NCBI RefSeq assembly: GCF_030812295.1
Contig: NZ_JAUSSK010000002.1
Span: 712,001-776,000 of the forward strand
Length of the DNA: 64,000 nucleotides
Reading direction: 5' to 3'
From: Luteibacter jiangsuensis
Lineage (GTDB): Bacteria; Pseudomonadota; Gammaproteobacteria; Xanthomonadales; Rhodanobacteraceae
Each line of letters opens with the position of its first letter. The stretch's first letter is position 1. The position numbers and the translations under genes are program-made. The notes below the pieces were generated by a model. That model was not told the origin of the DNA. It made no database searches and saw nothing but the letters and a program-made list of their open reading frames with translations. Positions 1 through 7,611 of this stretch are shown piece by piece.

Positions 1-936
1 CGACTCATGCGCGAACGCGTTGTCGCCGACGATGGCCTTGTTGCGCGGTACCGGCTGGCCGGTGACTTCGGCGAGCAGGCGCGAGGTGGGATACAGGTGC
101 CGGGTGACGATGCCCGTGTCCACGCGAAACAGCGGCCGACGCGTGTGCAGCGCCATCACCACTTCCTCCAGCGCCGCGTTGCCCGCACGCTCGCCGATGC
201 CATTGATCGTGCACTCCACCTGGCGCGCGCCGGCGCCGACGGCGGCCAGGCTGTTCGCCACGGCCATGCCGAGGTCGTCGTGGCAATGCGCCGAGAACAC
301 GACCTTGTCCGCCCCGCGCACGTGCTTGCGCAGGTACTGGAACATCTCGGTGATTTCGGAGGGGGTGACATAACCGACGGTGTCGGGCGCGTTGAGCACG
401 CTGGCGCCGGCTTCGACGGCCACCGAGAAGATCTCGGCGAGGTACTCCGGCTCGGTACGCAGGGCGTCTTCGGCGGAGAATTCGACTTCGTGGGCGAGGG
501 CTTTGGCCCTGTATATCGCGGCGGCGGCGATATCGATGACTTCTTGCTTGCTCTTGCCCAGCTTGTGTTCGCGATGCAGGGGAGAGGTCGAGAGGAACAG
601 GTGGATCCGTGAGTGCCTGGCGCCTTGCAAGGCCTTGCCCGCGCTGTCTATGTCGGCATTCTGACATCGGGCCAGCGCGGCGATCGTGGGTGTCTTCAAC
701 GTCCTCGCGATCTCCGCCACCGCGGCGAAATCGTCGGGCGAGGCCTGCGGAAAGCCGGCCTCGATGATGTCGACGCCCAATTCCTCCAGGGCATGCGCCA
801 TGCGCATCTTGGCGCGACGGTCCATCGAGAAGCCGGGGGCCTGCTCGCCGTCGCGCAAGGTGGTGTCGAAGATGCGCACGCGCCCGCCTACGTCGCTTTC
901 GACGGCGTCGGTGCTGCCCTGGTTTGCTGGATTCAT
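1..936 (-). CDS. leuA: 2-isopropylmalate synthase, N-terminal part, cut by window edge
   Basis: Condenses 2-ketoisovalerate with acetyl-CoA, the first committed step of leucine synthesis. The minus-strand frame opens with ATG at 936 and stays open to base 1, giving 312 codons of a protein normally about 510-520 residues long. The DRE-TIM motif DTTLRDGEQ lies near residue 25 and the metal-binding HCH motif (SAHCHDDLG) near residue 205. The C-terminal regulatory domain is outside the window. It is the first structural gene after a Leu-rich leader peptide and intrinsic terminator, so expression should follow leucine supply. The product is secure; what lies downstream cannot be seen. Confidence 0.95.
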   Translation of the reverse strand, partial: MNPANQGSTDAVESDVGGRVRIFDTTLRDGEQAPGFSMDRRAKMRMAHALEELGVDIIEAGFPQASPDDFAAVAEIARTLKTPTIAALARCQNADIDSAGKALQGARHSRIHLFLSTSPLHREHKLGKSKQEVIDIAAAAIYRAKALAHEVEFSAEDALRTEPEYLAEIFSVAVEAGASVLNAPDTVGYVTPSEITEMFQYLRKHVRGADKVVFSAHCHDDLGMAVANSLAAVGAGARQVECTINGIGERAGNAALEEVVMALHTRRPLFRVDTGIVTRHLYPTSRLLAEVTGQPVPRNKAIVGDNAFAHES

Positions 937-973
937 GTCTGGCTCCGCTCGTGAATGAGGCGGGCCGGGCAAT

Positions 974-1007
974 AAAAAACCCCGCATCCGTTACCGGGTG
1001 CGGGGTT
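974..1007 (-). terminator. Leucine attenuator terminator upstream of leuA
   Basis: On the minus strand the arms CCCCGCA...CCG and CGG...TGCGGGG form a strong GC hairpin followed directly by six T, a textbook intrinsic terminator between the leader peptide and leuA. The 5' arm contains CCCGCACC (997-1004). This is a perfect complement of GGTGCGGG (1059-1066) in the last codons of the leader peptide, which gives an obvious antiterminator pairing. The hairpin is seen directly; the switching is inferred. Confidence 0.9.
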
Positions 1008-1054
1008 CTTTGGGAGTCTTCAGGTTCTTTCTTGTTTCACCTGGACACTTGCCC

Positions 1055-1183
1055 TCAGCCCGCACCTCCGCAGGTAATAAGTACAAGGCTAAGAAGAAGG
1101 AGGCCGCTGCCGGGACGCAGCTTGCCGCCGACCGACGTAAGTCGGTTCAGGGCAAAGCGGCCATGGGTGTTGCGCTGCGTCAT
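1055..1183 (-). CDS. leuL: Leu-rich leader peptide of the leuA attenuator (42 aa)
   Basis: A 42-residue frame from ATG at 1183 to TGA at 1055. Nine residues are Leu. Residues 28-37 read LLLLSLVLIT, using CTC CTT CTT CTT AGC CTT GTA CTT ATT ACC, several of which are poor codons for a GC-rich genome. This is the expected form of a ribosome-stalling control peptide for leucine, perhaps with valine and isoleucine. The last codons carry the GGTGCGGG antiterminator strand, which a ribosome at the stop codon would cover. No Shine-Dalgarno is seen, and the predicted transcription start falls on or next to the ATG, so translation is probably leaderless. Confidence 0.88.
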   Translation of the reverse strand: MTQRNTHGRFALNRLTSVGGKLRPGSGLLLLSLVLITCGGAG

Positions 1184-1190
1184 GTTGTCG

Positions 1191-1220
1191 ACCGTATGTC
1201 AGGTCGTTGGCGTGTGTCAA
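1191..1220 (-). promoter_or_regulatory. Sigma-70 promoter of the leuL-leuA unit
   Basis: A perfect -35 TTGACA (1215-1220) and a -10 TACGGT (1191-1196) are separated by 18 bp. The -10 keeps the key T, A and final T. Seven bases (CGACAAC) separate it from the leader ATG, placing transcription start at or one base before the ATG. The thrL promoter has the same layout. Confidence 0.75.
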
Positions 1221-1533
1221 CACTTTCCGAAGAAACTTTATTCCTAGGACATTTGGACGGCTAGACGCCCGAGGCGGTGGTTTTGTCGCCTGCGGCGCCT
1301 TGGGATTGGGGTCTGGTCAACTGGTATGGGTTCCCGGGAAGGTGTCCAATAACGCCGTTGGCGGGCTCGCCCCAACCCTGGATTCCCCCTTCGTGGGAGC
1401 CGATTCATCGGCGAAGGGTTTTGCCAACACTTACCATGAGTACGAACAGAACTTCTCTGAAAAGCCCTCCGGTTACGCCTCGCGTTCCCGAAGTACACGT
1501 TGGATCACAGGCGACGTAGTTTCCCTGGCCCGA
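1221..1533. other. Gene-free stretch with one palindromic repeat copy
   Basis: No supportable coding frame lies between the leuL promoter and the end of thrC. The only structure noted is one copy of the intergenic repeat at 1393-1415 (GTGGGAGCCG-ATTCAT-CGGCGAA). No U-tailed terminator for thrC was found here. Confidence 0.6.
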
Positions 1534-2811
1534 TCACCAACCTCGCAACCAATCCGCAAAAACCCGCCCATCCACCGCCATCGGTTCAGCCGATGCGTCG
1601 CGTGCGAGCATCGCCGCCAACGCCGCGGGCACCTCCACGCGACGCCCGATCAACGGCTCGACGATCGTGTCGAACTTGGCCGGATGGGCCGTGGCGGCGA
1701 TGGTCCAGCCGCTGCGGTCGCCCGCCAGGCGCTTGCGCTCGAATACGCGGATGCCGGTGGCGGTATGCGGGCAGAACACTTCGCCGTCGCTGGCTGCGTG
1801 GCGGTGGATGGTGTCGCGGATGGCGGCGTCGTCCACGCTTTCCGCGTGGCCATTGAGACGTGTCGCCGCATCGTCACCGAAAAGATGGCGGAGCCGTTCG
1901 AAGTTGCTCGGGGCGCCGACGTCCATGGCATTGGCGATGGTCGGGATGGCATCGCGCGCACGGTAGGGGCGGCCGGCGAAGAATTCCGGCAGGGTCTCGT
2001 TGGCGTTGCAGGCGAAGCTCACCTCGCCGATCGGCAGGCCGATCTCCCGTGCCCAGAGGCAGGCGACGGCGTTGCCTAGGTTGCCGGTGGGCACGATGGT
2101 GTTCATGCGCTCCCCCGCGTGCAACGAGGCATGGCCGAAGTACGCCATCTGTGGCAGCAAGCGGCCGAGGCTGATGCTGTTGGCGGAGGACATCGGCACG
2201 TCCGCTTGCAGGGCCGTATCCCCGAGCGCTTCCTTCACCAGCCGCTGGCAGTCGTCGAAACTGCCTTCGACGCGAAGCGCGCGCACGTTTCCACCGAAGC
2301 TGCCGAGCTGGTGCGCCTGGCGGGGTGATACGCGGTTGTCCGGGTAGAGGATCGCCACGCGTACGCCCGGCAAGCCGTGGAAGGCGGCCCCCACGGCGGC
2401 GCCCGTATCCCCCGAGGTGGCGACGAGTATCGTCAACGGCCTCGCAGTGTCACGGCGCAGGCGGGTGAGGCAGGCGGCGAGGAAACGCGCGCCGAAATCC
2501 TTGAAGGCGGCAGTGGGACCGTGGAACAACTCGAGCAGGTGCGCACCTTCGATGCGAAGCTCACGGCGTGGCGCGGGGAAGGCGAAAGCCTCGGCGCAGA
2601 TGGCGGGCAAGTCGTCGGCGAGAGGGTCGCCTTCGAAGAACGGCTCCAGCATGCGCTGCGCCGTCCCCGAGAGGTAGCCGTCGAGCGGGGGCAGGCCGAT
2701 CCTCGGCATGGTCTCGGGCACGTACAGGCCACCATCGGGCGCGAGGCCGGCGGCGATGGCACCGGAAAGACCGACGGGCGCGGCGCCGCCGCGCGTGCTG
2801 ACATAACGCAT
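1534..2811 (-). CDS. thrC: Threonine synthase
   Basis: PLP enzyme that converts O-phosphohomoserine to threonine. The N-terminus MRYVSTRGG with the GLAPDGGLYVPE segment is typical, and the PLP-lysine motif HGPTAAFKDFG lies near residue 105. Its 425 residues are usual for the family. ATG at 2811 was chosen because MRYVSTRGG matches family N-termini; a GTG at 2817 overlapping the thrB stop would add two residues. It directly follows thrB and is the last gene of the thrL-hom-thrB-thrC operon. Confidence 0.95.
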   Translation of the reverse strand: MRYVSTRGGAAPVGLSGAIAAGLAPDGGLYVPETMPRIGLPPLDGYLSGTAQRMLEPFFEGDPLADDLPAICAEAFAFPAPRRELRIEGAHLLELFHGPTAAFKDFGARFLAACLTRLRRDTARPLTILVATSGDTGAAVGAAFHGLPGVRVAILYPDNRVSPRQAHQLGSFGGNVRALRVEGSFDDCQRLVKEALGDTALQADVPMSSANSISLGRLLPQMAYFGHASLHAGERMNTIVPTGNLGNAVACLWAREIGLPIGEVSFACNANETLPEFFAGRPYRARDAIPTIANAMDVGAPSNFERLRHLFGDDAATRLNGHAESVDDAAIRDTIHRHAASDGEVFCPHTATGIRVFERKRLAGDRSGWTIAATAHPAKFDTIVEPLIGRRVEVPAALAAMLARDASAEPMAVDGRVFADWLRGW

Positions 2812-2813
2812 GC

Positions 2814-3764
2814 TCACAGCACTTTCGCGGCGGGGCCGTCGATCGGGGCGACCAGCATGTCGCTGTCATGGCCGGCGGCCTTGAAGGCGGCGCGCATGTC
2901 GAGCGCCGCCGCTTCGGCCGAGGCGCGGTCCTCGAACCAGCCGAACACGCTGGGTCCGGCGCCGGAAATGCTGGCACCGAAGGCGCCGTGGTCGAGGGCG
3001 GCCTGTTTCACCTGGGCGAAGCCGGGAATCAGGGGTGCACGCCGGGGCTCGACGAGCACGTCGGACAAGCCCTCGCGCACCAGCGCCGCTTCGCCGCGGT
3101 AGCAGCCCGCCAAAACGAGAGCCAGGTTGGCGCTTTGCGCCACGAATTCGCCCAGGGTGTAATGACCGGCCAGCGCGGCGCGCGCGCGCCGCGTCTCCAA
3201 CACCACGTGCGGATGGACGAGCGCGCAGTGCCAGGCCGCCGGCACCGGGATACGGACCAGCCGGGAGGTCGTGGCCAGCACGAGGCCGCCGATCAGCATC
3301 GGCCCCAGGTTGTCGCCGTGGCGGCTACCGCTGGCGACGACTTCACCGTCGAGGGCGAAGGGGTACAGGGCCTCGCGCGACAGGGGTTCGTCGAGCAGCG
3401 CGTTCGCGGCGACGATGGCCGCCACGCAGGATGCCGCTGAACCGCCCATGCCGGAGCCGAGGGCGATGCCCTTGTGCAGGGTCAGTTCGAAACCGAACGG
3501 CAGGTCCAGTGCATGCAGCATCGACAGCAGCGCTGCGCCCGCCGTGTTGTCCGGCGCGTGCAAGGGCAGGTCGGTCACGATACCGTCGATGGCAGCGATG
3601 CGAACCTCGCGCTCTGGAATGCGGCGCACTTCGGCGCGATCGCCGGCGCCCGCGACCGTATGGCCGAGGATATCGAAGCCGATGCCGACGTTGCCGACAC
3701 TGGCATAGGCCTCGGCCACGGCGACACCCGCGCGGGCCAAGGGCAAGGATTCTTCTTTCAGCAT
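2814..3764 (-). CDS. thrB: Homoserine kinase
   Basis: GHMP-family kinase that phosphorylates homoserine, about 316 residues. The ATP-binding loop [14 protein letters not shown] lies near residue 95. [14 protein letters not shown] near the N-terminus and [11 protein letters not shown] near residue 270 are further GHMP motifs. The ATG at 3764 overlaps the end of hom by seven bases and the stop abuts thrC, so hom, thrB and thrC are probably translationally coupled. Confidence 0.95.
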   Translation of the reverse strand: MLKEESLPLARAGVAVAEAYASVGNVGIGFDILGHTVAGAGDRAEVRRIPEREVRIAAIDGIVTDLPLHAPDNTAGAALLSMLHALDLPFGFELTLHKGIALGSGMGGSAASCVAAIVAANALLDEPLSREALYPFALDGEVVASGSRHGDNLGPMLIGGLVLATTSRLVRIPVPAAWHCALVHPHVVLETRRARAALAGHYTLGEFVAQSANLALVLAGCYRGEAALVREGLSDVLVEPRRAPLIPGFAQVKQAALDHGAFGASISGAGPSVFGWFEDRASAEAAALDMRAAFKAAGHDSDMLVAPIDGPAAKVL

Positions 3765-4906
3765 GCGCACCGTTTTACTCCCATCGCGCCCGCCACGCGT
3801 AGCAGGTCGGCGAATACCGCCGCCGCCGTGACTTCCGGACCGGCCCCCGGTCCCTGGACGACCAGCGCATTGTCGCAGTAACGGCGCGTGGCGAAACGGA
3901 CCACGTTGTCGGTGAGCCGCGAGTGGGCGAAGGCATGCTCGCGATCGATCGCCTGGACGCCGACCGACGCCTGCCGGCCATCGAGCCGCGCCACGTGGCG
4001 GAGCACATGGCCCGACGCCTGCGCTTCGGAAAGCAGGGCGGACATCGGCGCATCCATGCCTTCCAGGTTTTCCATGAACTCCTCCCGCGAACATCCAGCG
4101 AGGGCGGCGGGGATGAGGCTGCGCACGGCAACGTCCTCGAGCGAGAGCGCCAGGCCCGCTTCGCGAGCGAGAATGACGAGCTTGCGCGCCACGTCCGTGC
4201 CAGACAGGTCGTCGCGCGGGTCGGGCTCCGTGTAGCCCATGGCATGCGCTTCGCGAACGAGGGCCGAGAAGGGAACCGAGCCGTCGAAGCGGTTGAACAG
4301 CCATGCCAGGGTGCCGGAAAGCATGCCTTCCACGGCGGTGAGTTCGTCGCCCGTATCGATCAGGTCGCGCAGCGTCTGCACGACCGGAAGCCCGGCGCCG
4401 ACCGTGCCTTCGTAATGCAGGCGCGCACCGCTGGCGCTCGCCGCGCCGCCGATCTTGCGCCAGCGTTCGAGTGGTCCGCTGGCGGCACGTTTGTTCGGCG
4501 TCACCACATGGATGCCGGCGGCGAGCCAACCGGCATAGTGGTCGGCGACCACATCGCTGGCGCTGCAATCGGCGAGGACGGCCGCTTCGCCGCGTTCACC
4601 CGCCACGTAGGCGGCGAACTCGTCCAGCTCGGCCGGGCGCCAGGTCTGCGCACCGTGCGTGCGGCTGTTCAAGGCATCGTCGTCGCAGTCGAGCCACATG
4701 TGGCGGCTGTCACTGACCCCGCGCAGGTGGAGTTCCAGGTTGCAGTCGCGGAGCAGGCGCGGCGCCGCCAGCCGGAGCTGGGTGAGCAGGGCGCTACCGA
4801 CCTTGCCGGGGCCGACGATGCCGATGTTGACGGCGAACGGCGGGACGACCGCGCGCAGGGGCGCGGCACGGAGTGGTGAACGGGGTGGTGCGATAGCGAT
4901 GGACAC
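3758..4906 (-). CDS. hom: Monofunctional homoserine dehydrogenase of the ThrA/MetL type
   Basis: Reduces aspartate semialdehyde to homoserine. The Rossmann motif [11 protein letters not shown] lies near residue 30, the lysine-bearing [11 protein letters not shown] near 140, and [16 protein letters not shown] near 200. The sequence resembles the dehydrogenase half of bifunctional ThrA/MetL, but no aspartokinase domain precedes it: only about 110 bases separate it from the thrL stop. GTG at 4906 was chosen because GGAGG lies 8 bases upstream; a TTG at 4912 would be only two bases from that site. Residues 1-25 form a Pro/Arg/Ala-rich extension, possibly a linker remnant. There is no ACT domain, so feedback control may rest on the leader. 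Confidence 0.9.
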   Translation of the reverse strand: MSIAIAPPRSPLRAAPLRAVVPPFAVNIGIVGPGKVGSALLTQLRLAAPRLLRDCNLELHLRGVSDSRHMWLDCDDDALNSRTHGAQTWRPAELDEFAAYVAGERGEAAVLADCSASDVVADHYAGWLAAGIHVVTPNKRAASGPLERWRKIGGAASASGARLHYEGTVGAGLPVVQTLRDLIDTGDELTAVEGMLSGTLAWLFNRFDGSVPFSALVREAHAMGYTEPDPRDDLSGTDVARKLVILAREAGLALSLEDVAVRSLIPAALAGCSREEFMENLEGMDAPMSALLSEAQASGHVLRHVARLDGRQASVGVQAIDREHAFAHSRLTDNVVRFATRRYCDNALVVQGPGAGPEVTAAAVFADLLRVAGAMGVKRCAC

Positions 4907-4938
4907 GATCAAAGCCTCCGGCGAGAGGCCCTTCGATC
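4907..4938 (-). promoter_or_regulatory. Hairpin masking the hom ribosome-binding site
   Basis: In the minus-strand RNA the segment folds GAUC/GAUC, GGA/UUU (with wobbles) and GCCUC/GAGGC around the loop UCGCCG. The 3' arm contains the GGAGG (4915-4919) that sits 8 bases before the hom GTG. No U-tract follows, so the element fits translational rather than transcriptional attenuation. Pairing is by eye; switching with the thrL leader is inferred. Confidence 0.6.
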
Positions 4939-4971
4939 ACGTCAGGTGGGTTGTCGGCTGATGGTCCTGGC

Positions 4972-5004
4972 GCCGGTCCCGTCCTGCGGGAGGTCGGGGC
5001 CGGC
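4972..5004 (-). promoter_or_regulatory. Strong hairpin just after the thrL stop codon
   Basis: The arms GCCGG-CCCG-CCT and AGG-CGGG-CCGGC pair with single mismatches around a five-base loop, 13 bases after the thrL stop. No U-run follows. It probably belongs to the thr leader switch. Its CCUCC could alternatively pair with the GGAGG ribosome-binding site of hom. Confidence 0.55.
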
Positions 5005-5017
5005 AGCGACAAGGGAA

Positions 5018-5152
5018 CTAGGCGCGCGCGAACTCCGATCCTCCGACCAGGGTAGTGGTCGTGGTGGTTGTAGTCGCGGTGGTGGACAGGGACGCGAGCA
5101 CGCCGGCCGTGAGGGCCGTGATGGAGCGCAGCGCTGGCGTGATGGGATGCAT
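5018..5152 (-). CDS. thrL: Thr-rich leader peptide of the thr operon (44 aa)
   Basis: A 44-residue frame from ATG at 5152 to TAG at 5018. Residues 23-36 read STTATTTTTTTTLV, with eight consecutive Thr codons; Ile and more Thr codons occur earlier. This is the classic make-up of a threonine control peptide and it lies directly upstream of hom-thrB-thrC. No Shine-Dalgarno precedes the ATG. The predicted transcription start is the A of the ATG, as for leuL. Confidence 0.88.
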   Translation of the reverse strand: MHPITPALRSITALTAGVLASLSTTATTTTTTTTLVGGSEFARA

Positions 5153-5158
5153 GGGTCG

Positions 5159-5188
5159 ACGTTATGCCTTGCGCGATGGGGCTGTCAA
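5159..5188 (-). promoter_or_regulatory. Sigma-70 promoter of the thr operon
   Basis: A perfect -35 TTGACA (5183-5188), an 18-bp spacer and a -10 TAACGT (5159-5164). Six bases (CGACCC) then lead to the thrL ATG, which would make its A position +1. CATAACGTCGAC here parallels CATACGGTCGAC in the leuL promoter. Confidence 0.75.
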
Positions 5189-5247
5189 GCGTGGCGAGGG
5201 GCGGCCAGATGGCCTATGCGGGGTTTCTGGTGAGCTTGGCAGACCGA

Positions 5248-5398
5248 ATCGCCGACAGGGTCGGCTCCCACCACCGGCATGGGCGATGGGCAGCGTGGCT
5301 GAGTATGTGGAGGCTGTTGTGGGAGCCGCTTCAGCGGCGATGGGTACTTGCCTCGACCTGGCCCGCTGCCGCGGGATCGCCGCTGAAGCGGCTCCCAC
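5248..5398. repeat. Three copies of the intergenic palindromic repeat
   Basis: Copies lie at 5248-5272 (reverse), 5319-5341 (forward) and 5376-5398 (reverse), between thrL and cpdB. Each reads GTGGGAGCCG, a short centre, then CGGCGAT, with an internal GCCG...CGGC palindrome. The last two form an inverted pair about 34 bases apart. They occupy the 3' flank of cpdB, where they may end transcription or stabilise mRNA. Confidence 0.85.
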
Positions 5399-5422
5399 GG
5401 AAGCGGGGTCGCGCGGTAATGC

Positions 5423-7414
5423 TCAGCGTTTCGACAGGTCGATCGAATAAACCGCCGTGCCGTCGCCGTTGTCGCGCAGCTGGCGGATCGGCAGGCCGAG
5501 CGACTTCGCCACGTCTTCCTTCCCGCTGGCCGAGGTGAACGTCACCGCACCCCTGGTCTTCAGCGGCGCGAAGATCCACGAGCGCTTGTCCACGTCCTTG
5601 CGCGTCAGCGTCTTCTTCGCCTCCACCCAGTGGATCACCACTTCGCGGTTGCCGTCGGGTGCGCTCAGTACGATGTTGGCGTCGTCCATGCCGGGGAATC
5701 CGCCGCCACCGCTGGCGCGGTAGTTGTTGGTCACGACGATGAACGGCTGGCCCGGCTTCACCGGCTTGCCCTTGTAGCGGAGGTCGACGATGCGCTCGCC
5801 CTCGGGCTTGCTCACGTCGATGGTGTAGGTGATGCCGCCTTGCATCTGGTCGAAGTTGTAACCGGGGAAGCCGCCGATCAGCGCCTGCTCGCCCTCCTTC
5901 GCTGGATCGATCCGGTTGAAGCGCGTCGCCGACTTCTCCAGCCAGGCCTTCACGCCAGCGCCATCGGTCTTCACCGCGGCGAGGGTGTTCGGATAGAAGT
6001 ACAGGTCGGCCGCGTTGCGGATCGTCATCGGGCCGGCGGGAACGTCGGTGAAATCGTCCGGGCCGCCGAAGCCCGTACGGAAGGCGGATGCGGCGGAAAG
6101 CACGGGCACGTCCTTCCATTCCGGATGCGTGCGGCCGAGGTCGTCACGCGCGTAGTCGATCTGCGCCGCGTTGACCACCGCCAGCGCGGACATGTTGCCT
6201 TCGTCGGCGAAGTAGCTGCTGAGCGGATGATCGGTGGCGCCGATCGGCGTGTTCACGTAGGCGATGGCGGCCTCGTGGGCCTCGCGCACGATCGGCGCGA
6301 TGGCCGGATCGGGGGCCACGCACTCGTTCTTCTTCGGGCAGATCGGGCGGACCTGGCTGTGGCTCTTGTCCTTGTCCACCACCCAGCGGCCAGCCTCGCG
6401 CTTCAGCGTCATGTCGATCACGCCGAGGTCCTTGCCGAAGAAGCCGCCCATGACGGCCGGCACCCCGCGCACGAGGCCGCGCTTCGCGTCCACGTCCTTC
6501 ATGTCGGCATAGCGCGGTCCGGGAAATTCGGTGTGCGAGTGGCCCAGGAGCAAGGCATCGATGCCAGGAACACCGGCGAGGTACCAGCCACCGTTCTCCA
6601 TCTGCGGCGTGTAGGGCGCCGTGTTCAGTCCACCGTGCAGGATCGCCACGACGAGATCGGGGTGCTCGGCTTTCACTTCCGGCATGTACTTGTTCGCGGC
6701 TTCGACGACGCCATCGACGGTGACCTTGCCGGCGAGATTGCGCTTGTCCCAGTCGAGGATCGGCGGGGGAGTGAAACCGATGATGCCGATCCTGAGCATG
6801 GTGGTGACCGGCTTGCCATCGGGGCCGGTCGCCGTGACGGACTTCTCGACGATCGTCCAGGGCTTGAAGATCGGCTTGCCGTCGCGTGCGCTGTATACGT
6901 TGGAAAGCACCAGGGGGAACTTCGGTCCGGCGCACTGCCGCGGGCTCACGCCATCGACGTTCATCGCAGTGTTCGTCACCTGGGCGAGGAAGGGCAGGCC
7001 ATAGTTGAATTCATGGTTGCCGGCGGTACCGCCGTCGTAACCCACGGCATCCATCGCCTTGTAGATGCCGAGCTCCGTGTCGCAACCCACCGGCTTCACC
7101 AGCGCCTGGTAGTCGGCGAGCACGGAACCCTGGATGGTGTCCCCGCTGTCGAACAACACCGTGTTCGGGAATTCCCTGCGGGCCTGGCGGATCAGCGTGG
7201 CGACGCGTTCATAGCCGAAGGTCGGGTCGTCCTTCTGCTTGTAGTAGTCGTAGGAAAGGATGTTCGAGTGGACGTCGGTGGTCTCGAGGATGGCGAGGTC
7301 GAGCGTCGCCCCGTCCTTCACGCCGGTGGGCGCCGCGGGCTTTCCAGCGGGGGTGCCGGCGCAGGCGGCGAGCAGGGCGGCCGAGAGCGTGGCCAGGGCG
7401 AGGGTCTTGAACAT
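5423..7414 (-). CDS. cpdB: 2',3'-cyclic-nucleotide 2'-phosphodiesterase/3'-nucleotidase lipoprotein
   Basis: A metallophosphoesterase that releases phosphate and nucleosides from 2',3'-cyclic and 3'-nucleotides outside the cytoplasm. The 663-residue protein starts with a lipoprotein signal (LLAAC, Cys near 18). The 5'-nucleotidase metal motifs follow in order: TTDVHSN near 50, FDSGDTIQG near 92, GNHEFNYG near 130, HGG near 262 and GHSHTEFPG near 295. The C-terminal 5'-nucleotidase domain begins near 385. E. coli CpdB is periplasmic; this one is probably membrane-anchored. It lies next to other phosphoesterase genes, consistent with phosphate scavenging. Confidence 0.93.
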   Translation of the reverse strand: MFKTLALATLSAALLAACAGTPAGKPAAPTGVKDGATLDLAILETTDVHSNILSYDYYKQKDDPTFGYERVATLIRQARREFPNTVLFDSGDTIQGSVLADYQALVKPVGCDTELGIYKAMDAVGYDGGTAGNHEFNYGLPFLAQVTNTAMNVDGVSPRQCAGPKFPLVLSNVYSARDGKPIFKPWTIVEKSVTATGPDGKPVTTMLRIGIIGFTPPPILDWDKRNLAGKVTVDGVVEAANKYMPEVKAEHPDLVVAILHGGLNTAPYTPQMENGGWYLAGVPGIDALLLGHSHTEFPGPRYADMKDVDAKRGLVRGVPAVMGGFFGKDLGVIDMTLKREAGRWVVDKDKSHSQVRPICPKKNECVAPDPAIAPIVREAHEAAIAYVNTPIGATDHPLSSYFADEGNMSALAVVNAAQIDYARDDLGRTHPEWKDVPVLSAASAFRTGFGGPDDFTDVPAGPMTIRNAADLYFYPNTLAAVKTDGAGVKAWLEKSATRFNRIDPAKEGEQALIGGFPGYNFDQMQGGITYTIDVSKPEGERIVDLRYKGKPVKPGQPFIVVTNNYRASGGGGFPGMDDANIVLSAPDGNREVVIHWVEAKKTLTRKDVDKRSWIFAPLKTRGAVTFTSASGKEDVAKSLGLPIRQLRDNGDGTAVYSIDLSKR

Positions 7415-7516
7415 CGCGGGTATCCGGTGGAGACGGGGTTCGGGACGGGAAACTAGCAGAAATGCCGGAGCATCGTTTCGGTGGGGCCGACCCCTAGGCT
7501 GGAACCGGCCCCTGAT

Positions 7517-7598
7517 GTGGGAACCGACTTTGTCGGCGATGGGGTGCTTGCGGGAGCTTTGCCCGCTGCCGCGGGACCGCCGCTGAAGCGGCTCCCAC
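7517..7598. repeat. Inverted pair of the palindromic repeat
   Basis: A forward copy at 7517-7540 (GTGGGAACCG... variant) and a reverse copy at 7576-7598 flank GCCCGCTGCCGCGGG in the roughly 200-bp gap between cpdB and the phosphodiesterase gene. The same CCGCTGCCGCGG filler occurs between the repeats at 5341-5376. Confidence 0.85.
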
Positions 7599-7611
7599 AG
7601 GGTGTGAGGGG

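Noticed and set aside
4907-4912. TTG at 4912 as start of homoserine dehydrogenase
   Set aside because: It lies only two bases from the GGAGG ribosome-binding site. GTG at 4906 has the proper 8-base spacing.
5630-7456. 608-residue plus-strand frame opposite cpdB
   Set aside because: His/Arg/Val-rich composition typical of an antisense shadow. The minus-strand frame has all CpdB motifs.
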